A stretch of DNA of 37,148 nt. Origin: Trichomonas tenax (taxonomy: Eukaryota; Parabasalia; Trichomonadida; Trichomonadidae). Below the pieces are notes generated by a model. It was not told the origin of the DNA, made no database searches, and was given only the letters and a program-made list of their open reading frames with translations. Both the position numbers and the translations under genes were made by a program. The stretch is from NCBI GenBank assembly GCA_023091735.1, contig JALKBU010000486.1:1-37148 (forward strand). Reading direction: 5' to 3'. Below, in pieces: positions 26,420-34,449 of the stretch (position 1 is the stretch's first letter; each line of letters starts with the position of its first letter).

Positions 26420-29263
26420 TTAGTCATTGCGACTTCTATGTTTGTGATGTGGTGTGCGGATTGGTGAATCTTCGAGATCGAAGTCTTCATCATCAATCTT
26501 ATGCTTGCTTGATCTGTGCTTTCGAATCTTCGGAGAATCAGGAACAACGAAATCTTGTGTTGATATTATTTCGATATTATCGTCATCATCGTCTCTATGG
26601 TGTCTTGACCTATGCTTGCGAGACCATTTTGGTGTTGTGTCAACTGATGTTTCTGTAGATGCTGGAGTCTCAGATGGCTGAAATTCAGGATCTTGTGATG
26701 GATTTTTTGATGTTCTGTGATGACGACGTCTTCTCTTCTTTGGAGTTTCGTCGTTAATTTCTTCATTTCGTTCGATTTGTGATAATGTCACTCTTTGTTC
26801 TGGTTCTTCAATTTCCTTTGATTTCTTTGATTCTTCATCAGAAAATTCAAGATCTGACTCTTGTTTCTTGGATTTGTTCTTCTTTGCCTTCTGTTGCGAT
26901 AAGTAATCTGAAAAAACAAAGTCTGAGTCGAGTTTCTTTAATTTTCCTTTATTTTTCTTTGTCTTCTTTTGTGGTTCTTCCTCTGATAATGATAACTCTT
27001 CAGAGTTTTTATCTTCTTGCGTTTTAACTTCATCTTCCCAACCATCGCTTGATGTTTGTTGTTTGAGTGCTTGCCTTTTCAGCTTCTTTCTTGGTGGCGA
27101 GTCTGGGTATGGATTTTCTAGTACATCATCTTCATCTTCCATTTGCGTTATTGGTTCGTGTCTTTCTTCTTCATCCGATGAATTAACAATGAAATCATCT
27201 AATTCTGAATCGTGGCTTGGTTCAAATTCGAGTTCTTCATTATCATCTTCATCGCGAGCAACATCGTTATCATCATAATCATCAATTGGTCCATTATTGT
27301 CATAATCATTGAAGTATGAATCTTCACTTGCTTCTTCGGCAATGTATTTACTTGCTTTTCTAGATTTCCTCTTTGGTTTTTGTTCTTCATAATCTGTGAA
27401 CTCTGAGTCTGACTCAAGTTCAGGCTCTGGTTCAACTTTTTGTTTCCTTTCTGCTTTGTTGGGAGATTTCTTGTTTGGTTTTTCGATTTCTGCATTTACG
27501 ATTCTATTCTTTGGTCGTGATAAAGATTTAGTTGTTTCGAGATCATAGATCTTGTGATCAGATATAACAATGTTTGCTTCTTCTTCCTCTTCGAATATAG
27601 TTATATTTTCTGGAGCAATTTCAGATGCTATTCTGAACATTAACTCAGAAAGTGGAAGACTTCCGTGACGGCGCCAAACTGCTGAAAGATTTTTCTCGCG
27701 TGATTCGATATATGAGTCAATTCCTGGCTGAACGAGATTGATATGCATTTTCTGAACATCTGGTCTCTTTGGCTGTGGTTCTAACGGAACGTTGTGTGAA
27801 TCCATGATAATTGTACTTTCTTCAACGACATTGTCGAAGATTTCTTCAGTGAAGAACATTTCTGTTGTTTTATAATTTGGATCATCAACTGAACAGAATT
27901 TTGTGATTCCGCCGCACTCATCAACAGTATACAGTGTAGAACCATCAACAGACCAAACAGCATCATTAATTGCACCACCATTTGATATGATTTGGCCACT
28001 GAGAATTGTTCTTGTTTCAACATCCCATATTGAAGCACATCCGGTGTCTGTTCCAACAAAAACGATGTTTGGATATACAGGATTAGCGGCAATGCTTTGT
28101 GAGCCCTCTAAGAAGTTTTCATGCTGACAGATGGAAATACATTTTCGCGTATTGGAGTCCCACGCGTATAAATATTGCTTCGAAATAGCGAAAATTCTCG
28201 TGTCATCTGCATTCCAGCAGCATTTCAGTAATTGACTTCTTGTATTGTTTGGTGACTTCGGAACGAGATTCTGCACCTCTCCCCAGATATCTTGGTTAGC
28301 TGTCCACAGTTTAACACACCTTTCTTTGTCTGATAATGAAATAAATCTGTCTGGTGATGATTTGCTGAAATCTATATAAGTTACATTTTTGCTGTGCCCA
28401 TCGAGTCTAGTAATGAGTTTCATTCCAATATGAATAACATATATCAAGCCCTCATCACCAGCAACAGAAAGGAACTGCCCTCCTGGTGAGAAAGAGAGCC
28501 AGCTTGGATCTCTCTCCATTTTATCAAAGACGAGATATTCTTCAACTTCCATGTCATTTATCTTGTAAACAATAATTTTTCCGTTCTTACACGCTGCAGC
28601 AAGATAATTTCCACAAGGAGAGAACTGTATTGAATAAACGTAGCAATGCAAATTCAATGTTTTGATTAACTTTAAATGTTTAAATGAGAAAATGTTAATG
28701 ATACCATCGTAACCTGATGAAGCGAACATTTTGTTTGCAGGATGTATACCAAGTTCTGTGATTTCATGATGATGTAATCTAACAAATGATTTGATTAATA
28801 CCAATTCAGGAAGTTTCCATATTTTAATAACAAAATCGTCAGCTGCTGTAATGAGAATTTGCGATGAGTGGTCAATTTTTATGCAAAAACATTTATCAAA
28901 ATGGCCGGAAATTCTATGCGAAGGATTAAACTTTAAAAGCGGTGTTGCCGATGGGAATATGTTGTATAGCATCAAATCTATCGGATTTATTCGTTTGATT
29001 TCTTGCTTTCCTGCATTTAAAATCGAAGGATAATTAGATTGAGGAATTGCTTGTTTAATCATATGTAATAATTGGTCATTTGGTATTCCTGGAAGTATTT
29101 CTTTATCTAAAATTTCAAAACTTGGATTTTTCGCGAATATTCTTGAAGGAAAAAGCTTTTTTCTTTCACATTCTTTGATAAAAACATCTGCAATCTCCGG
29201 GAACCTCCCTGTCAGAAACTTCGCGACAAGGAAGAGCAGCTCATTCTCGACCTCGTCACTCAT
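26420..29263 (-). CDS. BRWD/PHIP-like WD40 protein with charged tail
   Basis: 947 residues. The N-terminus (NELLFLVAKFLTGRFPEIA, then KECERKKLFPSRI) resembles the LisH-like start of BRWD/PHIP proteins. About seven to eight WD40 blades follow between residues 115 and 430 ('ADDFVIKIWKL', 'SSGYDGIINIFSF', 'AGDEGLIYVIHI', 'SDKERCVKLWT', 'GTDTGCASIWDV'). A segment 'LVQPGIDSYIESREKNLSAVWRRHG' is also reminiscent of that family. From residue 540 on the protein is a long disordered tail of alternating acidic and basic clusters, with DDFIVNSSDEEE and nuclear-localisation-like KKRRRRHH. The bromodomains of animal BRWD are absent. A role in chromatin or as a CUL4 receptor is inferred from the family. 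Initiator TCATT at 29269-29273, 8 nt from the ATG. Confidence 0.75.
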   Translation of the reverse strand: MSDEVENELLFLVAKFLTGRFPEIADVFIKECERKKLFPSRIFAKNPSFEILDKEILPGIPNDQLLHMIKQAIPQSNYPSILNAGKQEIKRINPIDLMLYNIFPSATPLLKFNPSHRISGHFDKCFCIKIDHSSQILITAADDFVIKIWKLPELVLIKSFVRLHHHEITELGIHPANKMFASSGYDGIINIFSFKHLKLIKTLNLHCYVYSIQFSPCGNYLAAACKNGKIIVYKINDMEVEEYLVFDKMERDPSWLSFSPGGQFLSVAGDEGLIYVIHIGMKLITRLDGHSKNVTYIDFSKSSPDRFISLSDKERCVKLWTANQDIWGEVQNLVPKSPNNTRSQLLKCCWNADDTRIFAISKQYLYAWDSNTRKCISICQHENFLEGSQSIAANPVYPNIVFVGTDTGCASIWDVETRTILSGQIISNGGAINDAVWSVDGSTLYTVDECGGITKFCSVDDPNYKTTEMFFTEEIFDNVVEESTIIMDSHNVPLEPQPKRPDVQKMHINLVQPGIDSYIESREKNLSAVWRRHGSLPLSELMFRIASEIAPENITIFEEEEEANIVISDHKIYDLETTKSLSRPKNRIVNAEIEKPNKKSPNKAERKQKVEPEPELESDSEFTDYEEQKPKRKSRKASKYIAEEASEDSYFNDYDNNGPIDDYDDNDVARDEDDNEELEFEPSHDSELDDFIVNSSDEEERHEPITQMEDEDDVLENPYPDSPPRKKLKRQALKQQTSSDGWEDEVKTQEDKNSEELSLSEEEPQKKTKKNKGKLKKLDSDFVFSDYLSQQKAKKNKSKKQESDLEFSDEESKKSKEIEEPEQRVTLSQIERNEEINDETPKKRRRRHHRTSKNPSQDPEFQPSETPASTETSVDTTPKWSRKHRSRHHRDDDDDNIEIISTQDFVVPDSPKIRKHRSSKHKIDDEDFDLEDSPIRTPHHKHRSRND

Positions 29264-29268
29264 TTTTT

Positions 29269-29273
29269 AATGA
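29269..29273 (-). promoter_or_regulatory. initiator (TCATT) of the WD40 gene
   Basis: TCAYW match, A(+1) 8 nt before the ATG at 29263. Confidence 0.6.
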
Positions 29274-29289
29274 ATTTGCTAAAAATTGT

Positions 29290-29304
29290 GTAAACATGTC
29301 AATA
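29290..29304 (-). promoter_or_regulatory. TGAC-type promoter motif of the WD40 gene
   Basis: On the gene strand it reads TTATTGACATGTTTAC, matching the shared promoter motif, about 20 nt upstream of the initiator. Confidence 0.45.
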
Positions 29305-30541
29305 AGAGAAATCAAGAGCAGAAGCCACAAACACAATTATTATTATCACCATGAAGAATAAAACTAAGCCCCAAAGTTTTGAGGCAAAATTCCTAATATT
29401 TTATTTTAATATTTTTTATTTTTCACTTTTAGATCTCAGCAATCAAACAGAGTCTTTTGCATAAAATTTAAATCATATATCCTTTTACAAAATATATGAT
29501 TGTCGATTATTTTATGAATGAGAAAAAATGTTTTCTGGTATTTTTAAATGAGCATTAGTAATTATTCATTGATATCCCGAATATTTAACAAATGCAATGC
29601 TCTTGATGGAAAATCTTTTTGTTTTTAAAATTCGATTGAATTTTTCCATGTTTTTTGCTCAATTTTTGTCGCAAATAGATTACCCCATAAATTCATATTA
29701 TAAAATCATAATTAAATCGATCATATCTGTTAAAGGAACCTTACAGTTCTATAAGAAATGTATCAACTCTGGGGGTCAGAACCAGATCATACATGTATGG
29801 GCAAATATAACTCTTATGTGATGTCATACATAGTTGTAGTGTTAAACATATATAATATCGTTTCATATTTTTCATTAACAATTTGATATCAGCTTATTAT
29901 TGAGTAAATAGCAATATTTATTATAAATATATCACATGCCAACAACATAGTAACATATTACAAATAATACAAGCTCCTAATTGAATAATTGTTCAGTATC
30001 TTAATTTATAAATACACGAAATCATTGCGGAGACGACAATATGCATAGATGCATGCACATATTACATGTTTTTAATGTGATACACCAACTTATACTCATA
30101 GCCTCCCAATGAATATGCTGAAATTATTGATAAATAGAAATAAAGTATTCAAAAATAAAAACGATGGAAAAATAATTTGCATCATATATACTATTTTATT
30201 AATGTAAACGGTGTCAAATAAATTGTGAAAAAACGTGACTTTTAACCTTATCTACTTTTTAAAATATGGTTTATTATAACATTTACATAATGGTAATGCT
30301 AATTTTGCCAATTTTGGTCGCTAAAAACCAAATTTGAGAGTTAAAAACTTATGTTCTATAAAAAATTTCCACCAACTTCCAGCAAAACTATCTCAACAAT
30401 TAGTTTATTAATATCAATATTTTATTGTTGAATATTGTATTATAGTAGTTATAGTATGTTGTGTTAATGTTTGGAGTCATAAAATTGAATAAATAAAGAG
30501 ATGATTTGAGTTTTTTAGATTGCCGATCATAAATAAAAATA

Positions 30542-30581
30542 CAGTGGCGAAAAACCTGTCTAATGTGTTGCAAACCTGTCA
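30542..30581 (+). repeat. left terminal inverted repeat of the 2.28-kb element
   Basis: Starts CAGT after TA and holds two AAACCTGTC repeats about 20 nt apart; it pairs with 32777-32818. Confidence 0.7.
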
Positions 30582-31177
30582 ACTATTGTAAACTATAGAA
30601 TATATTGCCGTTTAAAAATACCATTGGATCTAAGCATCTAAAGATAGCTTTCTTGCTGGAAATGTACTTGTTGGCATTGCGTTTCAAAATACTAAAACAA
30701 TATGTGCAAGGTTAGGAATCGTTGTGATGCTTTATATTCAACTTCAAAAAGAAAAATATTTCCTCATGCGCAAATTTGTATTGTATTTCCACATAAATCC
30801 CATGGAAATACACTGTATAGCTCAAGAAATACTCAAGCATTACAGAATTAGTGCTTTTATTGCATTATATTGTGTAAAATAAATTTTTTCACAACAGTGT
30901 AATGAATAATAAAATTTTACGAGCATAGCAAGGAAGTGTATAACCTACAGTAGATAAATGATCCATTATTTTGCCAAATGATAAGTTTTTGGATCATATG
31001 CGTCCAAAATCTCTTCCGAGGGGTCTCAAAAGATTGAATGCTTTTGAATGGTATTTTAGTGTAAACTATTGAAAAATTAAGGAATTCAATATCAAATGGT
31101 ATTGAAATTTCGGCTTTTTGGGAATTCTACATTATGAAGATAATATTGTTCCATGGTGTAAATGATTTTTGGTGTTA

Positions 31178-31203
31178 ACTATCTCCAATCGTAAGGAGAT
31201 AGT
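31178..31203. repeat. perfect 9-bp hairpin inside the element
   Basis: ACTATCTCC (31178-31186) and GGAGATAGT (31195-31203) with an 8-nt loop. Confidence 0.6.
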
Positions 31204-31314
31204 GATGGATCAGATGTTTAACAAAACGGAGTAAAACAACAATGTAGTTAGTTGCAAGTAACCATTAGATAGTTAAAAATACAAACAAAAGAAAAAGTAG
31301 ATGAAAATAGTATT

Positions 31315-31341
31315 AACGTAGTTCATTTTTCGCCTTAAAAT
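31315..31341 (+). repeat. internal inverted repeat, left copy
   Basis: 27 nt, begins AACGTAGTTCATTTTTCGCC; identical to the reverse complement of 32678-32704 at 26 of 27 positions. Confidence 0.85.
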
Positions 31342-31523
31342 AACCGGCTTTTTGAATGCTTTACATGGCAATTTGTCAGTCACTTTTCATGTAAAATAAC
31401 TATGCTGTATGAGTTAATGATAAATATAAACACTAGGTATGCCAAGCTAATAGAAAAACAAATAAAAAATTCTACAAAAATTCAAATGAATAGGATAGAA
31501 ATTAATGAATGAAAGCATGTTTT

Positions 31524-31736
31524 CTAGCTGTAAGATGTCTTCTTCTGGCTGCTGGACTCAAACTCCGGTTGCTGAAAGTCGCCATCTCGTTCCAGGCAAT
31601 ATCGCTTTAGACTTGTGTATTTTGATTTTTTTGCAAGATGTTGAATATCGCATGTAATGTGTGTCGACCGTTTCGACATCGTCATCCAATCTAAAGATGG
31701 CTTAAATGTATTGAAGTTTTCTTTGATTAATGTAAT
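31524..31736 (-). pseudogene. possible transposase fragment (CENP-B/Tc5-type HTH region)
   Basis: A minus-strand frame without a clear start is open for about 70 codons to TAG 31524-31526. It reads LIKENFNTFKPSLDWMTMSK and then ERDGDFQQPEFESSSQ. The 'F-K-P/A-S-x-x-W-L/M' block recalls the second DNA-binding helix-turn-helix of pogo/Tc5-type transposases. This is weak but fits its place in a TIR element. Confidence 0.35.
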
Positions 31737-31754
31737 TTACCTAAATTTGTGAGC

Positions 31755-31907
31755 ATGAGCGCTCTGTTTAGTGGGGCAGTGAAAGGATGCACCCAAGGTG
31801 CATCGAATCATAGCTTTGCGGTCGCCTCAGCGCCCTTCTTCGATGAGGAAGCTTCTGCGATGGACCATGAAATTTGTGAATGGACCGCAAAAATAATTTT
31901 TTTCTAG
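31755..31907 (+). other. GC-richer 50-codon open frame with hairpin
   Basis: An ATG at 31755 opens a frame to TAG 31905-31907, reading MSALFSGAVKGCTQGASNHS. The stretch is markedly less AT-rich than its surroundings and includes the perfect hairpin GATGCACC-CAA-GGTGCATC (31786-31804). It may be an old coding or RNA-coding segment captured by the element, possibly on the opposite strand as part of the transposase. Product unknown. Confidence 0.25.
31786..31804. repeat. perfect 8-bp hairpin with 3-nt loop
   Basis: GATGCACC (31786-31793) and GGTGCATC (31797-31804), loop CAA. It is in the GC-richer island of the element. Confidence 0.65.
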
Positions 31908-32051
31908 GCTAAAAAACTTGAAAATCAGAATTATGATTCAAAAAAGTCATTATTAGAAGTTTTAACTCATAGATATGCTATGCTTTATTGTAATAAACAT
32001 TAAAATAATAAAAAAGATGTGATTTACTGAGGAATTGAAATAATAAAATAA

Positions 32052-32186
32052 TTATTGTAATTTAGATAGGGCATAGAGGCGCCCCATAAGGTTCAGAAGC
32101 CTTGCATAGTGATTTAAAGTATTTGTTGATGCATTATTTGGTGTTCGCGCTTTCATATCTTGCAAAATTTCGATCTGAAAGTTCAT
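32052..32186 (-). pseudogene. 44-codon open frame, possible transposase N-terminus
   Basis: ATG at 32184-32186 to TAA at 32052-32054. The product MNFQIEILQDMKARTPNNAS is helical and basic and lies upstream (on the minus strand) of the other fragment. It could be the start of the dead transposase, with the segment between them lost to decay. Confidence 0.3.
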
Positions 32187-32677
32187 GGTGCATTGTCTTT
32201 GTGATTAATGTAATCACATACATATATACGCGTTTTGGCTAGCATAACGTTTGTATTTTGATGTTGAAAATAAGAAAAATAAAAGATTGCCATTAAATAT
32301 CGAACGGAATGATGAAAATAGTTGATTGCTCAACGCCACACGGTACCTGAGCAAAAAATTTTATCCTTTTGAATCCATAAAGAAGTAGTTACCATATGAA
32401 AAGAAAATTTTTTGAAAAATGTCAGCTTACTGATCAAAAATCAATAATTATTATTGTGCGTACGGCTTTATTATGCTATTTTATTTCTATTTTCATGAAA
32501 TCAAGGCTGAATATTGAGTTTTTAAATTTTCAACAAAATCTTTGATTCACAACAAGGTATAATTTTGTGCATACATATTTACTATCATACGCTGGTATTG
32601 GATCCGCATTCTGGCAAATTGACAATGGTCGGCAAAAGTTCTCAATTCTTTGGCAAAATCCACTCAAATTGTCAAGA

Positions 32678-32704
32678 ATTTTAAGGCGAAAAATGAATTA
32701 CGTT
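32678..32704 (-). repeat. internal inverted repeat, right copy
   Basis: Partner of 31315-31341. It lies 114 bp from the right end, whereas the left copy lies about 770 bp from the left end. Confidence 0.85.
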
Positions 32705-32776
32705 ATTTTACTCTTATGGTTCCCTCCATTCCGAAGCAAGTCTTGCATTGCGATTTTAATGCGTAAAAAAGCAGTT

Positions 32777-32818
32777 AGACGGGTTTGCAACGTGAAAGAC
32801 GGGTTTTTCTTGTGACTG
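32777..32818 (-). repeat. right terminal inverted repeat of the 2.28-kb element
   Basis: Its reverse complement starts CAGT and holds AAACCCGTC twice; TA follows at 32819-32820. Confidence 0.7.
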
Positions 32819-32976
32819 TATAACAATTCCCCGCAACGTTCTAACTATAGCCCCGACAAATGGCAGCGAAACCGAATAACCAAGATTTTCGAATTTTAAG
32901 AATCATAATCTCCACTTTCAATTTTTGAGACAAAAAGCGGCTTGACAGATCTGACAATAAAAAAGGAATTCAAAAA

Positions 32977-33660
32977 ATGATTGGACTCCTTGTTGCACTT
33001 GCTGCATGCAGATCCTATCGCAGGAGAGTTCCTGTCACCAACGCTGGCACAGGAACAGTCACTGCTGATGCACTTAACGTTAGATCTGGCCCAGGCACGA
33101 ATTACGCCGTTATTGGATCCCTTTACAGAGGAAATGTTGTTGGATTAAATAGCAGATCCGGTGACTGGTGGCAGATCAACTTCAACGGACGCACTGCCTA
33201 TGTTTTCGCACAATACATCGACGTTAATGGAGGTGGTGGCGGCGGCATGCCACCCAACCCACCAGGCGACATCAGACAGGGTGACTCTCGCTTCAACTCT
33301 AACATCCGTAACTGGGGCTGCGCCTTCATGTCTTCTTGCTATTGCGGTGGTGTTAATGACATCAACGGCTGCAACAACCTCTACAATGCTGCCATCAATT
33401 CAGGCGCCATGCGTTATGACTGCTACATCAATGATTGGTCCGGCATCGCAAGAGTCTGCGGAAAGGCTCGTAGCGCAAGGTGGGCTGGTAAGTACGACAG
33501 ACCAGCTGGCAACGAGAAGGAAATCCTTCAATGTGCTAATGGAAGAACATCAATGCACTTCGTTGTTGGTAATGGCGGTAATGGAGTCCTCTATGACCCA
33601 GCTTACCCAGGATTTGTCGGCTATGGCGATTGCCAGAACAAGAGATTCTTCCAATATTAA
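32977..33660 (+). CDS. secreted SH3b + C39-like cysteine peptidase, candidate peptidoglycan hydrolase
   Basis: 227 residues. A short hydrophobic leader (MIGLLVALAACRS) is followed by a bacterial-type SH3 domain at 27-82 with the signature 'LNVRSGPGTNYAVIG' and 'WWQINFNGRTAYVFAQYI'. A Gly/Pro linker (85-97) leads to a C-terminal domain with Cys115 in 'NWGCAFMSS', His194 in 'MHFVVGNG' and Asp207 in 'LYDPAYPG', the Cys-His-Asp order of C39/papain-like peptidases. The DCSG motif of NlpC/P60 is absent. Several extra Cys (121, 123, 132, 149, 161, 186, 219) may form disulfides. The gene is visibly richer in G+C than its flanks. By analogy with the SH3b-NlpC/P60 enzymes of Trichomonas it may have come from bacteria and act on bacterial walls. 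The stop is TAAA. Confidence 0.82.
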   Translation: MIGLLVALAACRSYRRRVPVTNAGTGTVTADALNVRSGPGTNYAVIGSLYRGNVVGLNSRSGDWWQINFNGRTAYVFAQYIDVNGGGGGGMPPNPPGDIRQGDSRFNSNIRNWGCAFMSSCYCGGVNDINGCNNLYNAAINSGAMRYDCYINDWSGIARVCGKARSARWAGKYDRPAGNEKEILQCANGRTSMHFVVGNGGNGVLYDPAYPGFVGYGDCQNKRFFQY

Positions 33661-33664
33661 ATTT

Positions 33665-33685
33665 TTTAATACCTTTTGTATTAAA
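33665..33685 (+). terminator. hairpin directly after the peptidase stop codon
   Basis: TTTAATAC (33665-33672) and GTATTAAA (33678-33685) form a perfect 8-bp stem with a CTTTT loop, 4 nt past the stop. In a eukaryote this would be a 3'-UTR structure overlapping the poly(A) region rather than a factor-independent terminator. The role is inferred only. Confidence 0.35.
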
Positions 33686-33928
33686 TAATTTTCCAATTTT
33701 TTTCAAATTTTCTTCTTCATATCGACACAACCAATCATATACAAATACATTTTCTATGATTTTTTTAAACCCACAACTTTTGCAGTCGATATTTCATTTA
33801 TTGAATCTAATTTGTCGAAATTTTGATAATTAAAGGATCGTAGGAAAAGAGCAATCAGGAGTGTAATTAATTGTAAGAGAACATTTAACATTATAAAACA
33901 AATACAAAATAAGAAATGTAAATATATT

Positions 33929-34276
33929 TCAAACAAATGTGGTAAGTGATGCTTCAACGATATCATCGGAGTGTGCCTTCTTACACAAGTTCTTCACCTT
34001 TGTGTAAAACCAAGCAGCTGCAGCAATCGGAACTGCAATAACTATAAGTCCAAAGATTACTGATGAAGCTACGAGTGCACCCGGTTTCTCATAGAAACCC
34101 GTCAATGGTGTTATTACACCTTGGTATGTATACGAAGCAGTTTCCAATAAAACATTTTTATTTTGAAGTAATGTGTGAAATTGTGATGCGCGATGATATC
34201 GGTTAACTGAAATCTGCGTAAATATCGTCATCATATAGTTAACGAAACCAAATAAAAAGACTCCAAATCGAAACAT
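33929..34276 (-). CDS. small membrane protein of unknown function
   Basis: 115 residues. The hydrophobic N-terminus (MFRFGVFLFGFVNYMMTIF) could be a signal anchor. A second, clear membrane segment lies at about 69-92 (ALVASSVIFGLIVIAVPIA), followed by a basic juxtamembrane Cys (KVKNLCKKA) and an acidic short tail. I do not recognise a family. Its start faces TAF6 across a 173-bp gap carrying three promoter-motif copies, which supports transcription of both. No TCAYW lies close to the ATG, so the exact start is uncertain. Confidence 0.6.
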   Translation of the reverse strand: MFRFGVFLFGFVNYMMTIFTQISVNRYHRASQFHTLLQNKNVLLETASYTYQGVITPLTGFYEKPGALVASSVIFGLIVIAVPIAAAAWFYTKVKNLCKKAHSDDIVEASLTTFV

Positions 34277-34302
34277 TACACCAACAAAAAAATTATAAAA
34301 TT

Positions 34303-34352
34303 TGACATGTAATTAATAAAATATCATGTAATTTTTAAATTGACATGTAAAT
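34303..34352. promoter_or_regulatory. three promoter-motif copies in a divergent gap
   Basis: TGACATGTAATT (34303-34314), TCATGTAAT (34324-34332) and TGACATGTAAAT (34341-34352), all in the same orientation at about 20-nt spacing, between the small membrane-protein gene and TAF6. Confidence 0.55.
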
Positions 34353-34435
34353 AAATTATTTTTAAGGACTCGAATGAAAATAACAATAAAATTGGAATCT
34401 TTGGGTTGAGAAGAATATAAATATTTAGAAAATGA

Positions 34436-34440
34436 TCATT
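34436..34440 (+). promoter_or_regulatory. initiator (TCATT) of TAF6
   Basis: TCAYW match with A(+1) 12 nt before the ATG at 34450. It lies inside the longer open frame that begins at 34432. Confidence 0.65.
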
Positions 34441-34449
34441 TTTATAAAA

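Larger units (their letters stand above)
29264..30541. other. AT-rich gene-free stretch before the 2.3-kb element
   Basis: Contains the WD40 promoter and a 74-codon plus-strand frame (29597-29821) of low-complexity composition that I do not accept as a gene. Nothing else supported. Confidence 0.5.
30542..32818. mobile_element. TA-flanked TIR element (Tc1/mariner/pogo superfamily), 2.28 kb, degenerate
   Basis: The left end CAGTGGCGAAAAACCTGTC (30542 on) and the right end (complement of 32818 back) both start CAGT and are flanked by TA (30540-30541, 32819-32820). Beyond the first bases the ends share 24 of 31 positions, including the core GTTGCAAACCYGTC. Within each end AAACCYGTC occurs twice about 20 bp apart, like direct transposase-binding sites. 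A second inverted pair lies inside (31315-31341 and 32678-32704, 26 of 27 identical). Minus-strand open fragments at 31524-31736 and 32052-32186 may be transposase N-terminal pieces. There is no intact transposase, so the copy is dead. Confidence 0.7.

Noticed and set aside
29597..29821. 74-codon plus-strand frame
   Set aside because: Low-complexity composition, no initiator, no recognisable domain.
31540..31580. T-arm-like CCGGAGTTTGAGTCCAG on the minus strand
   Set aside because: The T-loop consensus is wrong and there are no other tRNA arms; it lies in a transposase-like open frame.
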